Positions 13,541-22,055 of a stretch of 37,375 bases of DNA are shown one piece after another. The notes under the pieces were generated by a model. It made no database searches. It had not been told where the DNA came from and worked only from the letters and a program-made list of their open reading frames with translations. Positions within the stretch are counted from its first letter, which is position 1. Every line of letters starts with the position of its first letter. Position numbers and translations under genes: made by a program. Origin of the DNA: Alphaproteobacteria bacterium (lineage in GTDB: Bacteria > Pseudomonadota > Alphaproteobacteria > Micropepsales > Micropepsaceae); the NCBI GenBank assembly GCA_947474645.1, contig CANJJD010000025.1, positions 1 to 37,375 on the forward strand. Direction: 5' to 3'.

Positions 13541-16255
13541 GTGACGCAGAGTTTGGACAGTTTCAAGTGCCGCAAGACCTTGAAGGTCGGCAGCAAAAAC
13601 TATGTCTATTTCAGCCTCCCCACCGCCGAGAAGAACGGCCTGAAGGGCATAGCCAAGCTGCCCTATTCCATGCGGGTGCTGCTGGAAAACCTGTTGCGCT
13701 ACGAGGACGGCCAAACCGTCACCAAGGACGACATCCAGGCGGTGGTGGCCTGGGGCAAGAGCCGCACCAGTGACCGCGAAATCGCCTTCCGCCCCGCCCG
13801 CGTCCTGATGCAGGACCTGACCGGCGTGCCGGCGGTGGTGGACCTTGCCGCCATGCGCGACGCCATGAAGACGCTGGGCGGCAATCCGGAAAAGATCAAT
13901 CCGCTCGCCGAAGTGGATCTGGTGATCGATCACAGCGTGATGATCGACAATTTCGGCCAGAAGGATTCCTTCAAGAAGAATGTGGCGGTCGAATATGAGC
14001 GCAACCAGGAACGCTACCAGTTCCTGCGCTGGGGCCAGCAGGCGTTCGCCAACTTCCGCGTGGTGCCGCCGGGCACCGGTATCTGCCATCAGGTGAATTT
14101 GGAATATCTCGCCGAGACGATCTGGGTGCGCAAGGGCAAGGACGCCAAGAACAAGAATATCGAATATGCCTTCCCCGATACGGTGGTCGGCACCGACAGC
14201 CACACCACCATGATCAACGGCTTGGCGGTGCTGGGCTGGGGCGTGGGCGGCATCGAGGCGGAAGCCGCCATGCTGGGCCAGCCCATCTCCATGCTGATCC
14301 CCGAGATCGTCGGCTTCAAGCTGACCGGCAAGCTCAAGGCCGGCGTCACCGCCACCGACCTGGTGCTGACCGTGACGCAAATGCTGCGCAAGAAGGGCGT
14401 GGTGGGCAAGTTCGTGGAATTCTACGGCGCCGGTCTTGATGAATTGACGTTGGAAGACCGCGCCACCCTTGCCAACATGGCGCCGGAATATGGCGCCACT
14501 TGCGGCTTCTTCCCAATCGACTCCGAAACTGTCGCCTTCCTCAAGAATACCGCGCGCAAGCCGGCGCGCGTGTCGCTGGTGGAAAAATACGCCAAGGCGC
14601 AAGGCCTGTGGCGCACCGCCAAGAGCCCCGATCCAGTGTTCACAGACACGCTGTCGCTGGACATGGACGCGGTCGAGCCTTGCATGGCCGGCCCGATGCG
14701 TCCCCAGGACCGGGTGGCGCTGTCGGGCATCTCGGGCAATTTCGCCGAGCATCTGATCAAGACCTGGAAGAAGGAAGATACCGCCAACAAGCGCGCCAAG
14801 CTGGAAGGCTCGGAAGCCTCTATCGGCCATGGCGATGTGGTGATCGCCGCCATTACTTCGTGCACCAACACCTCCAATCCCAATGTGATGATGGGCGCAG
14901 GACTCTTGGCGCAGAAGGCGGTCAAGCGCGGCCTCAAGGTTCGTCCGTGGGTCAAGACCTCGCTGGCGCCGGGTTCGCAGGTGGTCACCGACTATCTGGC
15001 CAAGGCCGGCGTGGACAAGGCGCTGGACAAATTGGGCTTCACCCTGGCCGGTTACGGCTGCACCACCTGCATCGGCAATTCGGGCCCCTTGCCCGAACCG
15101 GTGGCCAAGGCGGTGACCGAGGCCGACCTGGTGGCGGCCGCCGTCATTTCGGGCAACCGCAACTTCGAAGGCCGCGTCCATCCGCAAGTGCGGGCCAACT
15201 ATCTGGCCTCGCCCATGCTCGTGGTCGCCTATGCCCTGGCCGGTTCGGTCAACATGGACCTGACCCGCGAGCCGGTGGGCTATGACAAGCAGAACGAGCC
15301 GGTCTATCTGAAGGACATCTGGCCCAGCCCGAAGGAAATCCGTGCCGCCATCGCCAAGGCGGTTAGACCTGCGGCCTTCAAGAAGCGCTACGGCAACGTG
15401 TTCGACGGCGATGCCAACTGGCGCAAGGTCAAGCTGGTCAAGGGCCAGACCTATCAGTGGGACAAGAAGTCCACCTATGTGAAGAACCCGCCCTTCTTTG
15501 AAGGTATGACCCTCAAGCCCCAGCCGGTGGAGGAAATCGCCGGCGCCCGCGTGCTGGCGCTGTTCGGCGATTCCATCACCACCGACCACATCTCGCCCGC
15601 CGGCAACATCAAGGCATCCGCCCCGGGCGGGCTGTACCTGTCGGAACACCAGGTGTCGCAGAAGGATTTCAACTCCTATGGCTCGCGCCGCGGCAATTTC
15701 GAGCTGATGGAGCGGGGCACCTTCGCCAATATCCGTATCCGCAACGAGATGATGGGCGGGGCGGAAGGCGGCAACACCCTCTATTACGCCAAGCCTGACT
15801 CGCCGGGCGAGCCCATGTCCATCTACGACGCCGCCATGGCGTACAGAAAGGACGGCCATGGCACGATCGTGATCGGCGGCAAGGAGTATGGCACCGGCTC
15901 GTCCCGCGACTGGGCGGCCAAGGGCCCCAAGCTGCAGGGCGTTCGCGCCGTGATCACCGAAAGCTTCGAGCGCATCCATCGCTCCAACCTGATCGGCATG
16001 GGCGTGGCGCCCTTCTGCTTCGAGGCCGGCAAGAGCCGCAAGGATTACGGCTTTACCGGGCGCGAAGTGATCGACATTCCCGGCCTGTCGGGGGATCTGA
16101 AGCCCCGCCAGCTCATGACCGCCAATGTGACCCGTCCCGACGGCACCAGCTTCAAGCTGCCGCTGTACCTGATGATCATGACGGCGGACGAGGTGGCCTA
16201 TTTCAAGAACGGCGGAATTCTGCCCTACGTTCTGCGCAATCTGCTCGCCGCGTAA
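13541..16255 (+). CDS. acnA: Aconitate hydratase A (aconitase)
   Basis: This 904-residue enzyme interconverts citrate and isocitrate in the TCA cycle using a [4Fe-4S] cluster. The cluster ligands are C441 (AAITSCTNTSNP), C507 and C510 (YGCTTCIGNSG). Other AcnA/IRP-type signatures include VGTDSHTTMINGLAVLGWGV, GDSITTDHISPAGNI and GGKEYGTGSSRDWAAKG. Length and motif order are normal, with no lesion. The start is GTG 13541, preceded by AGGGGG. A strong hairpin with a T tract follows the TAA by 5 bases, so the gene is probably a single transcription unit. Confidence 0.97.
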   Translation: MTQSLDSFKCRKTLKVGSKNYVYFSLPTAEKNGLKGIAKLPYSMRVLLENLLRYEDGQTVTKDDIQAVVAWGKSRTSDREIAFRPARVLMQDLTGVPAVVDLAAMRDAMKTLGGNPEKINPLAEVDLVIDHSVMIDNFGQKDSFKKNVAVEYERNQERYQFLRWGQQAFANFRVVPPGTGICHQVNLEYLAETIWVRKGKDAKNKNIEYAFPDTVVGTDSHTTMINGLAVLGWGVGGIEAEAAMLGQPISMLIPEIVGFKLTGKLKAGVTATDLVLTVTQMLRKKGVVGKFVEFYGAGLDELTLEDRATLANMAPEYGATCGFFPIDSETVAFLKNTARKPARVSLVEKYAKAQGLWRTAKSPDPVFTDTLSLDMDAVEPCMAGPMRPQDRVALSGISGNFAEHLIKTWKKEDTANKRAKLEGSEASIGHGDVVIAAITSCTNTSNPNVMMGAGLLAQKAVKRGLKVRPWVKTSLAPGSQVVTDYLAKAGVDKALDKLGFTLAGYGCTTCIGNSGPLPEPVAKAVTEADLVAAAVISGNRNFEGRVHPQVRANYLASPMLVVAYALAGSVNMDLTREPVGYDKQNEPVYLKDIWPSPKEIRAAIAKAVRPAAFKKRYGNVFDGDANWRKVKLVKGQTYQWDKKSTYVKNPPFFEGMTLKPQPVEEIAGARVLALFGDSITTDHISPAGNIKASAPGGLYLSEHQVSQKDFNSYGSRRGNFELMERGTFANIRIRNEMMGGAEGGNTLYYAKPDSPGEPMSIYDAAMAYRKDGHGTIVIGGKEYGTGSSRDWAAKGPKLQGVRAVITESFERIHRSNLIGMGVAPFCFEAGKSRKDYGFTGREVIDIPGLSGDLKPRQLMTANVTRPDGTSFKLPLYLMIMTADEVAYFKNGGILPYVLRNLLAA

Positions 16256-16260
16256 TTTGC

Positions 16261-16299
16261 AAAAGCCATCCGCGCGCTATCCTGCGCCGGATGGCTTTT
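16261..16299 (+). terminator. Terminator hairpin of aconitase, overlapping the next start codon
   Basis: A perfect 12-bp stem AAAAGCCATCCG (16261-16272) / CGGATGGCTTTT (16288-16299) is extended inward by GCGC/GCGC across a one-base bulge, with loop TATCCT. The 3' arm ends in TTTT. It begins 5 bases after the aconitase stop. The ATG at 16291 lies inside the 3' arm. Confidence 0.8.
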
Positions 16300-16869
16300 G
16301 ATTCTCTCGGCATTCCCGCTGCCTGCGCGCTGTTCGGCGCCGCGATTGCTGCCTGGCGGCTGGCCGCGCCGCTGCGCGCCGCGGCGCGGCTTTACCTGCG
16401 CTTCGCCGCCATGCTGTTCGCATCGCTGGGGGCGGCGCGCCTGCTCGGTCTGGCCGATGTCGCGGCCCTGTTCCTTTTGCCGCTGGGCAGCGCCTCGCTG
16501 ATGGTGGCGGCGCTGGCCTTGTTCGCGCGGCCGCTGCCGGTCTTTGCCATCTGTGTGGTGCTGGTGATCGCGCTGGCGGGTGGTCTTGCCGGGTTGGTAT
16601 CCGGCGTCGCAGTGCTCGCCCTGGTGCCGCTGATTTTTGCCGGGCTGGTCATCATCGCCGCGTCGCTGAACGGCATCGCCGTCTTTCCGATACTGGCCGG
16701 CGTAGCGCTGCTGGCAGCGGGATTGGCGTTTCTGCAGCAGGGCGCGCAGGCGGGCATGTTTCTGTTCTGTGCCGCCGTCCTGATGGGCCTGGCAAAACCG
16801 TCAGCTCTTGCGGTCCAGAACCAGCGCCATGCGCGGGCTGCCGATGCTGCCATACGCGGTCTCCACTGA
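16291..16869 (+). CDS. Hydrophobic membrane protein of unknown function
   Basis: This 192-residue protein is almost wholly hydrophobic, with about six short membrane segments. Examples are IPAACALFGAAIAAW, LRFAAMLFASLGAARLLGLA, VAALFLLPLGSASLMVAALA, PVFAICVVLVIALAGGLAGL, ALVPLIFAGLVIIAAS and AVFPILAGVALLAAGLAF. I do not recognise a family. The start ATG lies within the aconitase terminator hairpin and no Shine-Dalgarno is evident outside it, but no better start follows soon. The last 23 codons (16801-16869) overlap the convergent gene on the other strand and do not look membrane-like. The true end of the functional part may be around residue 170. Confidence 0.6.
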   Translation: MAFDSLGIPAACALFGAAIAAWRLAAPLRAAARLYLRFAAMLFASLGAARLLGLADVAALFLLPLGSASLMVAALALFARPLPVFAICVVLVIALAGGLAGLVSGVAVLALVPLIFAGLVIIAASLNGIAVFPILAGVALLAAGLAFLQQGAQAGMFLFCAAVLMGLAKPSALAVQNQRHARAADAAIRGLH

Positions 16870-17151
16870 CACCGTTTCGCGCCGCTCAGGCATGACCTGG
16901 CCCATCAACTGGGTGACGAAAGTCGGCAGCAATCGCGGAGCGTCCCAAAACGGGTCGCGGCGCAGCGTTTCGTCCTGACACACAAGTTCGACCTGGAGCC
17001 GGGGCGGAAAATTCTGGTTGCGGGCGTTAAGGTCTTTGGGCTTGTGGCCCAAAGTGCTGGAAGTGCTGGCTTTTTCGATCGGACGCGTGCCGGCGCCGGA
17101 GGGTTTGGGGCCTCCGCGCACGGCAATCTCAAAGGGTCCGGTGACACGCAT
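16801..17151 (-). CDS. Small hypothetical protein, conserved-looking
   Basis: This 116-residue soluble protein starts at ATG 17151 (MRVTGPFEIAVRGGPKPSGA; a TTG at 17163 is also in frame). The N-terminal half is basic and probably disordered. The C-terminal half (DPFWDAPRLLPTFVTQLMGQ through YGSIGSPRMALVLDRKS) has the look of small alphaproteobacterial proteins of unknown function in which a [LM]xGQ helix is followed by a [RI]xxLxxDR end. That resemblance is from memory. Two cysteines are absent apart from one in VCQDETLRRD. It is convergent with, and overlaps by 69 bases, the membrane protein gene, and is divergent from the GGDEF/EAL gene. Confidence 0.55.
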   Translation of the reverse strand: MRVTGPFEIAVRGGPKPSGAGTRPIEKASTSSTLGHKPKDLNARNQNFPPRLQVELVCQDETLRRDPFWDAPRLLPTFVTQLMGQVMPERRETVSVETAYGSIGSPRMALVLDRKS

Positions 17152-17159
17152 ACCAGTCC

Positions 17160-17175
17160 ACAAGGCAAGCCTTGT
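17160..17175. promoter_or_regulatory. Perfect palindrome upstream of the gene at 16801-17151
   Basis: ACAAGGC-AA-GCCTTGT is a 7-bp perfect inverted repeat with a 2-base centre. It lies 8 bases upstream of ATG 17151 and about 95 bases upstream of the divergent GGDEF/EAL gene. It could be an operator or a short hairpin; no regulator is known. Confidence 0.3.
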
Positions 17176-17269
17176 TCCGCCCGCAGAACCTTTGAGGTTT
17201 CCGCTTTTTTAAGCCCGCAGCCCACATACTGGCCCCGCGAAAAGGCCGGAGAAACCGGGCCGGGGATTG

Positions 17270-18961
17270 GTGGCTGTGCTGAACAGCGCATTGCAAAAGC
17301 GAAGGGACGTCGAACAGCTGGCTCAGCTGGATGACGAACTGCGCCTGCGCCTCGCCGCCCAGGCCGCGGGCGCCGCGACCTTTGATTGGGACCTCGGCGC
17401 CGGCACCATCCGCTGGGACGGCGCCACCGACATCCTGCCGCTGCATGTCGACAGCACCCAGGTCGGCAGTTTCCTGGACGGTATCCTGCCCGAACGCCGC
17501 GCCGAGATTCAGGCGGTGCTGGAGTCGCGCAACGCCGCCTCCACCACCTTCGTCGCCGACATCGAGATCGCCAGCGCGCTCGGCGCGGTCAATTTCACCA
17601 TGGCCGGCACCCGCATCCCCGGCGACAATGGCGCGACCGCGCGCCTGGTCGGGTTGATGCGCGACACCACCGAACGTTCGCGCGAAATGCGCCGCCTGTC
17701 CTATCTGGCCACCCGCGACGAACTGACCGGCCACCTGAACCGCAACGCCCTGCGCGAGGAGCTGTCGGGCGCCATCGAATCCGCCAAGTCGGAAAGCCGC
17801 AACTGCGCCCTCTTGGTCGCCTCGATCGACCGGCTGGCCATGATCAATGACAGTTTCGGCTTCGACGCCGGCGAGGAAGTCATCATGGGCGTGGGCGACC
17901 GCCTGGCCAAGACCCTTCGCGGCAGCGACGTGATCGGACGCACCGCCGGCAACAAGTTCGGCGTGCTGCTGAAGAATTGCCGCGAAAGCGAAATCGCGGT
18001 GGTGGCGTCCCGGCTGCGCGCCGCGGTGCGTTCCAGCGGCATCGAAACCCGCGCCGGTCTTGTCGCGGGCACCTGCAGCGTGGGCGCGGTGTGGCTGCCT
18101 CAGGCCGCTTCGACCAGCCAGGAAGCCATGCTGCGCGCCGAACAGGCGCTGGACAAGGCGCGCGCCAGCGGCCGCGACGGCTTTGCCGTCTATGAACCTT
18201 CGGCCCAGCGCGAGACCGCGCGCCTGCGCCTGATGCAGATTTCCGACGAGGTGATGGATGCGCTGAAGGAACATCGCCTGCGCCTTGCCTATCAGCCCAT
18301 CGTGGCGGCGCGCTCGCGCAAGATTTCCCACTACGAATGCCTCTTGCGCCTGATGCGGACCGATGGCTCGGTCATGACGGCCGGTCATTTCGTGCCGGCC
18401 TGCGAGCAGATGGGCATTGTGCATCTGGTGGACCGCTTCGCGCTGGAATCCACCATCGGCCAGCTCAAGGCCCATCCCGCCCTGACCCTGGCGGTGAATG
18501 TTTCGGGCACCGCCGCCTCCGATCCGGCCTGGCTGCAGAGCTTCGTGGAATATGTGCGCGCCGATCAGCAGGTGGCGCCGCGGCTTATCGTGGAGCTGAC
18601 CGAAACCGCCGCCCTGCATCATTTCGAGGAAAATGCCCGCTTTGTCTCGCAACTGCGCGACATGGGCGTGCGCGTCGCCATCGATGATTTTGGCGCCGGC
18701 TATACCTCGTTCCGCAACCTGCAGATGCTGCACGTGGATACCGTCAAGATTGACGGCTCCTATGTGAAGGATCTCAGCCAGTCGCCGGAAAACCAGGTCT
18801 TTGTGCGCACGCTTGTCGGCCTGGCGCGCAACTTCGACATCAAGACGGTGGCCGAATGGGTGGGCTCGGACGACGATGCCGCCCTGTTGCAGAATTTCGG
18901 CGTCGATTATTTCCAGGGCTTCCATTTCGGAGAGCCGCTGCTGGACCCGCAGTGGGCTTAA
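17270..18961 (+). CDS. PAS-GGDEF-EAL protein with degenerate GGDEF, probable c-di-GMP phosphodiesterase
   Basis: This protein of about 563 residues has a PAS-like sensor (about 20-140, ending LVGLMRDTTERSREM), a GGDEF domain (about 145-310) and an EAL domain (about 325-560). The GGDEF active-site loop reads AGNKF (residues 226-230, in GRTAGNKFGVLL), so diguanylate cyclase activity is unlikely. The EAL domain keeps the catalytic set: ECLLRL in place of EALLRL with the Glu retained, AVNVSG, VELTET, DDFGAGYTSF, VKIDGSYV, TVAEWVG and YFQGFHFG. It therefore probably hydrolyses c-di-GMP, possibly with GTP sensing by the degenerate domain. GTG 17270 is used; TTG 17267 is adjacent. No membrane segments, so cytoplasmic. 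Confidence 0.9.
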   Translation: MAVLNSALQKRRDVEQLAQLDDELRLRLAAQAAGAATFDWDLGAGTIRWDGATDILPLHVDSTQVGSFLDGILPERRAEIQAVLESRNAASTTFVADIEIASALGAVNFTMAGTRIPGDNGATARLVGLMRDTTERSREMRRLSYLATRDELTGHLNRNALREELSGAIESAKSESRNCALLVASIDRLAMINDSFGFDAGEEVIMGVGDRLAKTLRGSDVIGRTAGNKFGVLLKNCRESEIAVVASRLRAAVRSSGIETRAGLVAGTCSVGAVWLPQAASTSQEAMLRAEQALDKARASGRDGFAVYEPSAQRETARLRLMQISDEVMDALKEHRLRLAYQPIVAARSRKISHYECLLRLMRTDGSVMTAGHFVPACEQMGIVHLVDRFALESTIGQLKAHPALTLAVNVSGTAASDPAWLQSFVEYVRADQQVAPRLIVELTETAALHHFEENARFVSQLRDMGVRVAIDDFGAGYTSFRNLQMLHVDTVKIDGSYVKDLSQSPENQVFVRTLVGLARNFDIKTVAEWVGSDDDAALLQNFGVDYFQGFHFGEPLLDPQWA

Positions 18962-18964
18962 AGC

Positions 18965-19237
18965 CTACTTGTCCTTGTTCCACGTCGTGATCTTGGCATT
19001 GCCGTCATTCTCGACAATGACGGTGAAGCGCTGGCGCGGCGCCTCGACATCCACCAGCCAGCGTTTCTTGATGCGCTGGGTATGGCCCAGGGCCAGGGCG
19101 CCGCATTTGCCGGCGCAATAGCGGTTCAGCCGCTGCAAGGCGATGGATTGCGCCTCGCGCGTGGTCATGGGGGCAAAGCAGCCCGCCAGGAAAATTGTAC
19201 TGAAGAGAATGGCCGCGCCCCGGAAGGCTGGCGTCAC
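18965..19237 (-). CDS. Small lipoprotein of unknown function
   Basis: This 90-residue protein has a lipoprotein signal peptide with lipobox LAGC (Cys20) after a hydrophobic stretch (AAILFSTIF). The mature part has two further cysteines close together (YCAGKCGAL), a basic central segment (HTQRIKKRWLVDVEAPRQRF), and a C-terminal beta-like end (TVIVENDGNAKITTWNKDK). I do not recognise a family. The start is a GTG that overlaps the stop of phaR (GTGA), so it is probably translated by coupling to phaR. It is convergent with the EAL gene, with 3 bases between stops. Confidence 0.65.
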   Translation of the reverse strand: MTPAFRGAAILFSTIFLAGCFAPMTTREAQSIALQRLNRYCAGKCGALALGHTQRIKKRWLVDVEAPRQRFTVIVENDGNAKITTWNKDK

Positions 19238-19815
19238 TTGCGCTGACTCAATTCGGCCAACTGCCGGCGCATCGCTTCCATCTCTTCCTTGAGATCGGCG
19301 ACCTCGTCGGTCTGGGGCGCGGGTTGCTTGGCGCCCGCGGGCGCGCCGCCCTTGACCGCGCCGAACGGCGTGAACACGGCCATGGCATCCTCGAACATCT
19401 TCATGTTCTGGCGCGTCAGGTTCTCGACCATCTGGTTGCCGCCGCCCAGCGCCTCGGCGATGCGGTCGCGCATGGCGCCCTGGTTCTTGGTGAAGCCGTC
19501 CATGCTCATGTCCAGATAGCCGGGCACGAAGGTCTGGAGGCTGTCGCCATAAAAGCGGATCAACTGGCGCAGGAACTTGATGGGAAGCAGCGATTGGCCC
19601 TTGGCTTCTTCCTCGAAAATGATCTGGGTCAGGACCGAGCGGGTGATGTCCTCGCCGGTGCGGGCGTCCTGGACTTCGAATTCGGTGCCCTCCTTGACCA
19701 TCGCGGCCAGGTGGTCGAGCGTCACATAGGAGGAGGTCTGGGTGTTGTAGAGCCGCCTGTTGGCGTACTTCTTGATGACCACCGGGCCTTCGGCTTTGGC
19801 TTTATCGTCTGACAC
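19234..19815 (-). CDS. phaR: PHB synthesis repressor PhaR
   Basis: This 193-residue protein starts with GTG 19815, preceded by GGGGAA. Its N-terminal PHB accumulation regulatory domain (about 10-75) has IKKYANRRLYNTQTSSYVTL and ITRSVLTQIIFEEEAKGQSL, both highly typical of PhaR. The middle (LLPIKFLRQLIRFYGDSLQT) matches the second family domain. The C-terminus is a probable coiled coil (DLKEEMEAMRRQLAELSQR). PhaR binds both PHB granules and promoter DNA and represses phasin and often its own gene. It is divergent from phaA, which fits joint control from the intervening region. Confidence 0.93.
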   Translation of the reverse strand: MSDDKAKAEGPVVIKKYANRRLYNTQTSSYVTLDHLAAMVKEGTEFEVQDARTGEDITRSVLTQIIFEEEAKGQSLLPIKFLRQLIRFYGDSLQTFVPGYLDMSMDGFTKNQGAMRDRIAEALGGGNQMVENLTRQNMKMFEDAMAVFTPFGAVKGGAPAGAKQPAPQTDEVADLKEEMEAMRRQLAELSQRK

Positions 19816-20043
19816 TTTGTTCCCCAACTTTGTACACGCCTCCCAAGGGCGCTTTTGGATAGGACACCATCCTGCGCCTGCGCTGTCCAGCGCCATTTAG
19901 CAGGCGCAATACCGGATAGCCTGTCAGTTCGCCCATAAGCGCATGAAAAAGCACGTGATTTTTTATGATGGTTTACCATTGCACGCGTTCGCGGCATTTT
20001 GCGCGCGGCAATAACAAAAAGTCCGTTTGCGGAAGGAAACCCC
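19816..20043. promoter_or_regulatory. Divergent phaR/phaA intergenic region
   Basis: This 228-base region separates divergent phaR and phaA and must hold both promoters. It includes an A/T-rich stretch (about 19951-19970, TTTTTTATGATGG) after a CACGTG hexamer, and GC-rich repeats of TTGC/GGCA around 19979-20012. A PhaR site would be expected here from family knowledge, but I see no exact known PhaR box. AAGGAAACCCC before ATG 20044 is the phaA ribosome binding site. Confidence 0.35.
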
Positions 20044-21216
20044 ATGGAAGACGTCGTCATCGTTTCAGCGGCCCGTACCCCTGTGGGGTCCTTCACCGGC
20101 GCCTTTGCCACCGTACCGGCCCACAAGCTGGGCGAGGTCGCGATCAAGGCTGCTCTGGCCCGCGCCAAGGTGGCGGGTGACGAAGTTTCCGAGGTGATCC
20201 TGGGTCAGGTGCTGACCGCAGCCCAGGGCCAGAACCCGGCCCGCCAGGCCGCCATCGCCGCGGGTATTCCCATCGGCGCGCCCGCCTGGAGCATCAACAT
20301 GGTGTGTGGCTCGGGCCTGCGCACCGTGGCGCTGGGCGCCCAGGCCATCGCCCAGGGCGACGCCGCCATCGTGGTCGCGGGCGGCCAGGAATCCATGAGC
20401 CTGTCCACCCATGCCGCTTATTTGCGCGCCGGTCAGAAAATGGGCGACATGCAGTTCATCGACACCATGATCCGCGACGGGCTGTGGGACGCCTTCAACG
20501 GCTATCACATGGGCACCACGGCGGAGAATGTCGCCAAGGAATGGCAGATCACCCGCGACGAGCAGGACAAGTTCGCGGTGGCCTCGCAGAACAAGGCCGA
20601 AGCCGCCCGCAAGGCCGGCAAGTTCAAGGACGAAATCGCCGCCGTCACCGTGAAGGGCCGCAAGGGCGATGTGGTGGTGGATACCGACGAATATATCCGC
20701 GACGGCGCCACCCTCGAAGCCATGGCCGCCCTGCGGCCCGCTTTCGACAAGGCCGGCACCGTCACCGCCGGCAATGCTAGCGGCCTCAATGACGGCGCCG
20801 CCGCCCTGGTGCTGATGAGCGCCAAGGACGCCGCGGCGCGCGGCCTGACGCCCCTGGCGCGCATCGCAAGCTGGGCCCAGGCCGGCGTCGACCCCAAGGT
20901 GATGGGCTCGGGTCCCATCCCGGCCTCGCGCCTGGCGCTGCAGAAGGCGGGCTGGAAGGCCTCGGATCTCGACCTGGTGGAAGCCAATGAGGCCTTCGCC
21001 GCCCAGGCCTGCGCCGTCAACAAGGACATGGGCTGGGACACCGCCAAGGTGAACGTCAATGGCGGCGCCATCGCCATCGGCCATCCCATCGGGGCGTCGG
21101 GCGCGCGCATCCTGACCACCCTGTTGTTCGAGATGGGCCGGCGCGACGCCAAGAAGGGTCTTGCTACCCTGTGCATCGGTGGCGGCATGGGGATTGCGCT
21201 CACCGTCGAGCGTTAG
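20044..21216 (+). CDS. phaA: Acetyl-CoA C-acetyltransferase (beta-ketothiolase)
   Basis: This 390-residue thiolase condenses two acetyl-CoA to acetoacetyl-CoA, the first step of PHB synthesis, and can run in reverse. Catalytic residues are visible: nucleophilic C88 ([10 protein letters not shown]), H347 ([14 protein letters not shown]) and C377 (LCIGGGMG). The thiolase signature [11 protein letters not shown] is also present. Length is normal for PhaA/AtoB. ATG 20044 has a strong Shine-Dalgarno (GGAAGGAAA). The reductase gene phaB follows after 88 bases on the same strand, giving the usual phaAB pair; phaC is not in the window. Confidence 0.96.
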   Translation: MEDVVIVSAARTPVGSFTGAFATVPAHKLGEVAIKAALARAKVAGDEVSEVILGQVLTAAQGQNPARQAAIAAGIPIGAPAWSINMVCGSGLRTVALGAQAIAQGDAAIVVAGGQESMSLSTHAAYLRAGQKMGDMQFIDTMIRDGLWDAFNGYHMGTTAENVAKEWQITRDEQDKFAVASQNKAEAARKAGKFKDEIAAVTVKGRKGDVVVDTDEYIRDGATLEAMAALRPAFDKAGTVTAGNASGLNDGAAALVLMSAKDAAARGLTPLARIASWAQAGVDPKVMGSGPIPASRLALQKAGWKASDLDLVEANEAFAAQACAVNKDMGWDTAKVNVNGGAIAIGHPIGASGARILTTLLFEMGRRDAKKGLATLCIGGGMGIALTVER

Positions 21217-21304
21217 GCCGCACTGCAACATCGTTCTTTGTTGAAACGCCCCGAAAATGGGGCCTAACTTGCTTTCCAACGGGGAAAGCAAAAGGACAAA
21301 GCAC

Positions 21305-22027
21305 ATGGCACGGGTAGTGGTGGTGACGGGCGGGACGCGCGGCATTGGCGAGGCGATATCGCTGGCGCTGAAGAATGCCGGATACAAGGTGGCGGCCAAC
21401 TACGCGGGCAATGACGAGCGCGCCAAGGCCTTTACCGATCGCACCGGCATCGCCGCCTACAAGTGGGACGTCTCGTCGTTCGACGACTGCGCCGCGGGCA
21501 TCAAGAAGGTTGAAGCCGAACTCGGTCCGGTGGAGGTGATCGTCAACAATGCCGGCATCACCCGCGACGCCACCATGAAGAAGATGAACCGCCAGGCCTG
21601 GGACGAGGTGCTCGATACCAACCTGGGCGGCTGCTACAACATGTGCAAGGCAGCCTGGGACGGCATGCTGAGCAGAGGCTTCGGCCGCATCGTCAATATC
21701 GGCTCCATCAACGGCCAGGCCGGCCAGTATGGCCAGGTCAATTATGCCGCAGCAAAATCCGGCATCCACGGCTTCACCAAGGCGCTGGGCCAGGAAGGCG
21801 CCGCCAAGGGCATCACCGTCAACGCCATCGCCCCCGGTTACATCGACACCGATATGGTGGCGGCAGTGCCTGCCGAAGTGCTGGCCAAGATCGTGGCCCG
21901 CATTCCGGTCGGCCGTCTCGGCCAGGCCAGCGAAATCGCCCGTGGCGTGTTGTTCCTGGTGGCGGACGAGGGCGGCTTCATCACCGGATCCACCATGTCC
22001 ATTAATGGTGGGCAACACATGTACTAG
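21305..22027 (+). CDS. phaB: Acetoacetyl-CoA reductase
   Basis: This 240-residue short-chain dehydrogenase reduces acetoacetyl-CoA to (R)-3-hydroxybutyryl-CoA with NADPH. Visible motifs are the cofactor turn TGGTRGIG (residues 8-15), NNAG (81-84), catalytic S134 (NIGSINGQAGQYGQVNYAAA) and Y147-x3-K151. The NIGSINGQAGQ and NAIAPGYIDTDM segments are typical of PhaB rather than FabG, and adjacency to phaA supports it. A Shine-Dalgarno-like GGGGAAAGCAAAAGG precedes ATG 21305. The stop codon lies within a hairpin that may end the transcript. Confidence 0.94.
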   Translation: MARVVVVTGGTRGIGEAISLALKNAGYKVAANYAGNDERAKAFTDRTGIAAYKWDVSSFDDCAAGIKKVEAELGPVEVIVNNAGITRDATMKKMNRQAWDEVLDTNLGGCYNMCKAAWDGMLSRGFGRIVNIGSINGQAGQYGQVNYAAAKSGIHGFTKALGQEGAAKGITVNAIAPGYIDTDMVAAVPAEVLAKIVARIPVGRLGQASEIARGVLFLVADEGGFITGSTMSINGGQHMY

Positions 22028-22048
22028 TGGCTTTTGAGCCGCTAGTTT
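22023..22048 (+). terminator. Hairpin spanning the phaB stop codon
   Basis: ACTAGTGGC (22023-22031) pairs with GCCGCTAGT (22038-22046), nine pairs including one G-T, with loop TTTTGA, followed by TTT. It includes the phaB TAG and ends just before ccmA (ATG 22056), so it may separate the pha and ccm units. Its T tract is short. Confidence 0.5.
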
Positions 22049-22055
22049 CGCCGCC

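Noticed and set aside
13520-15979. An 819-codon minus-strand frame opposite aconitase
   Set aside because: Antisense shadow; the plus strand is a complete aconitase with all cluster cysteines.
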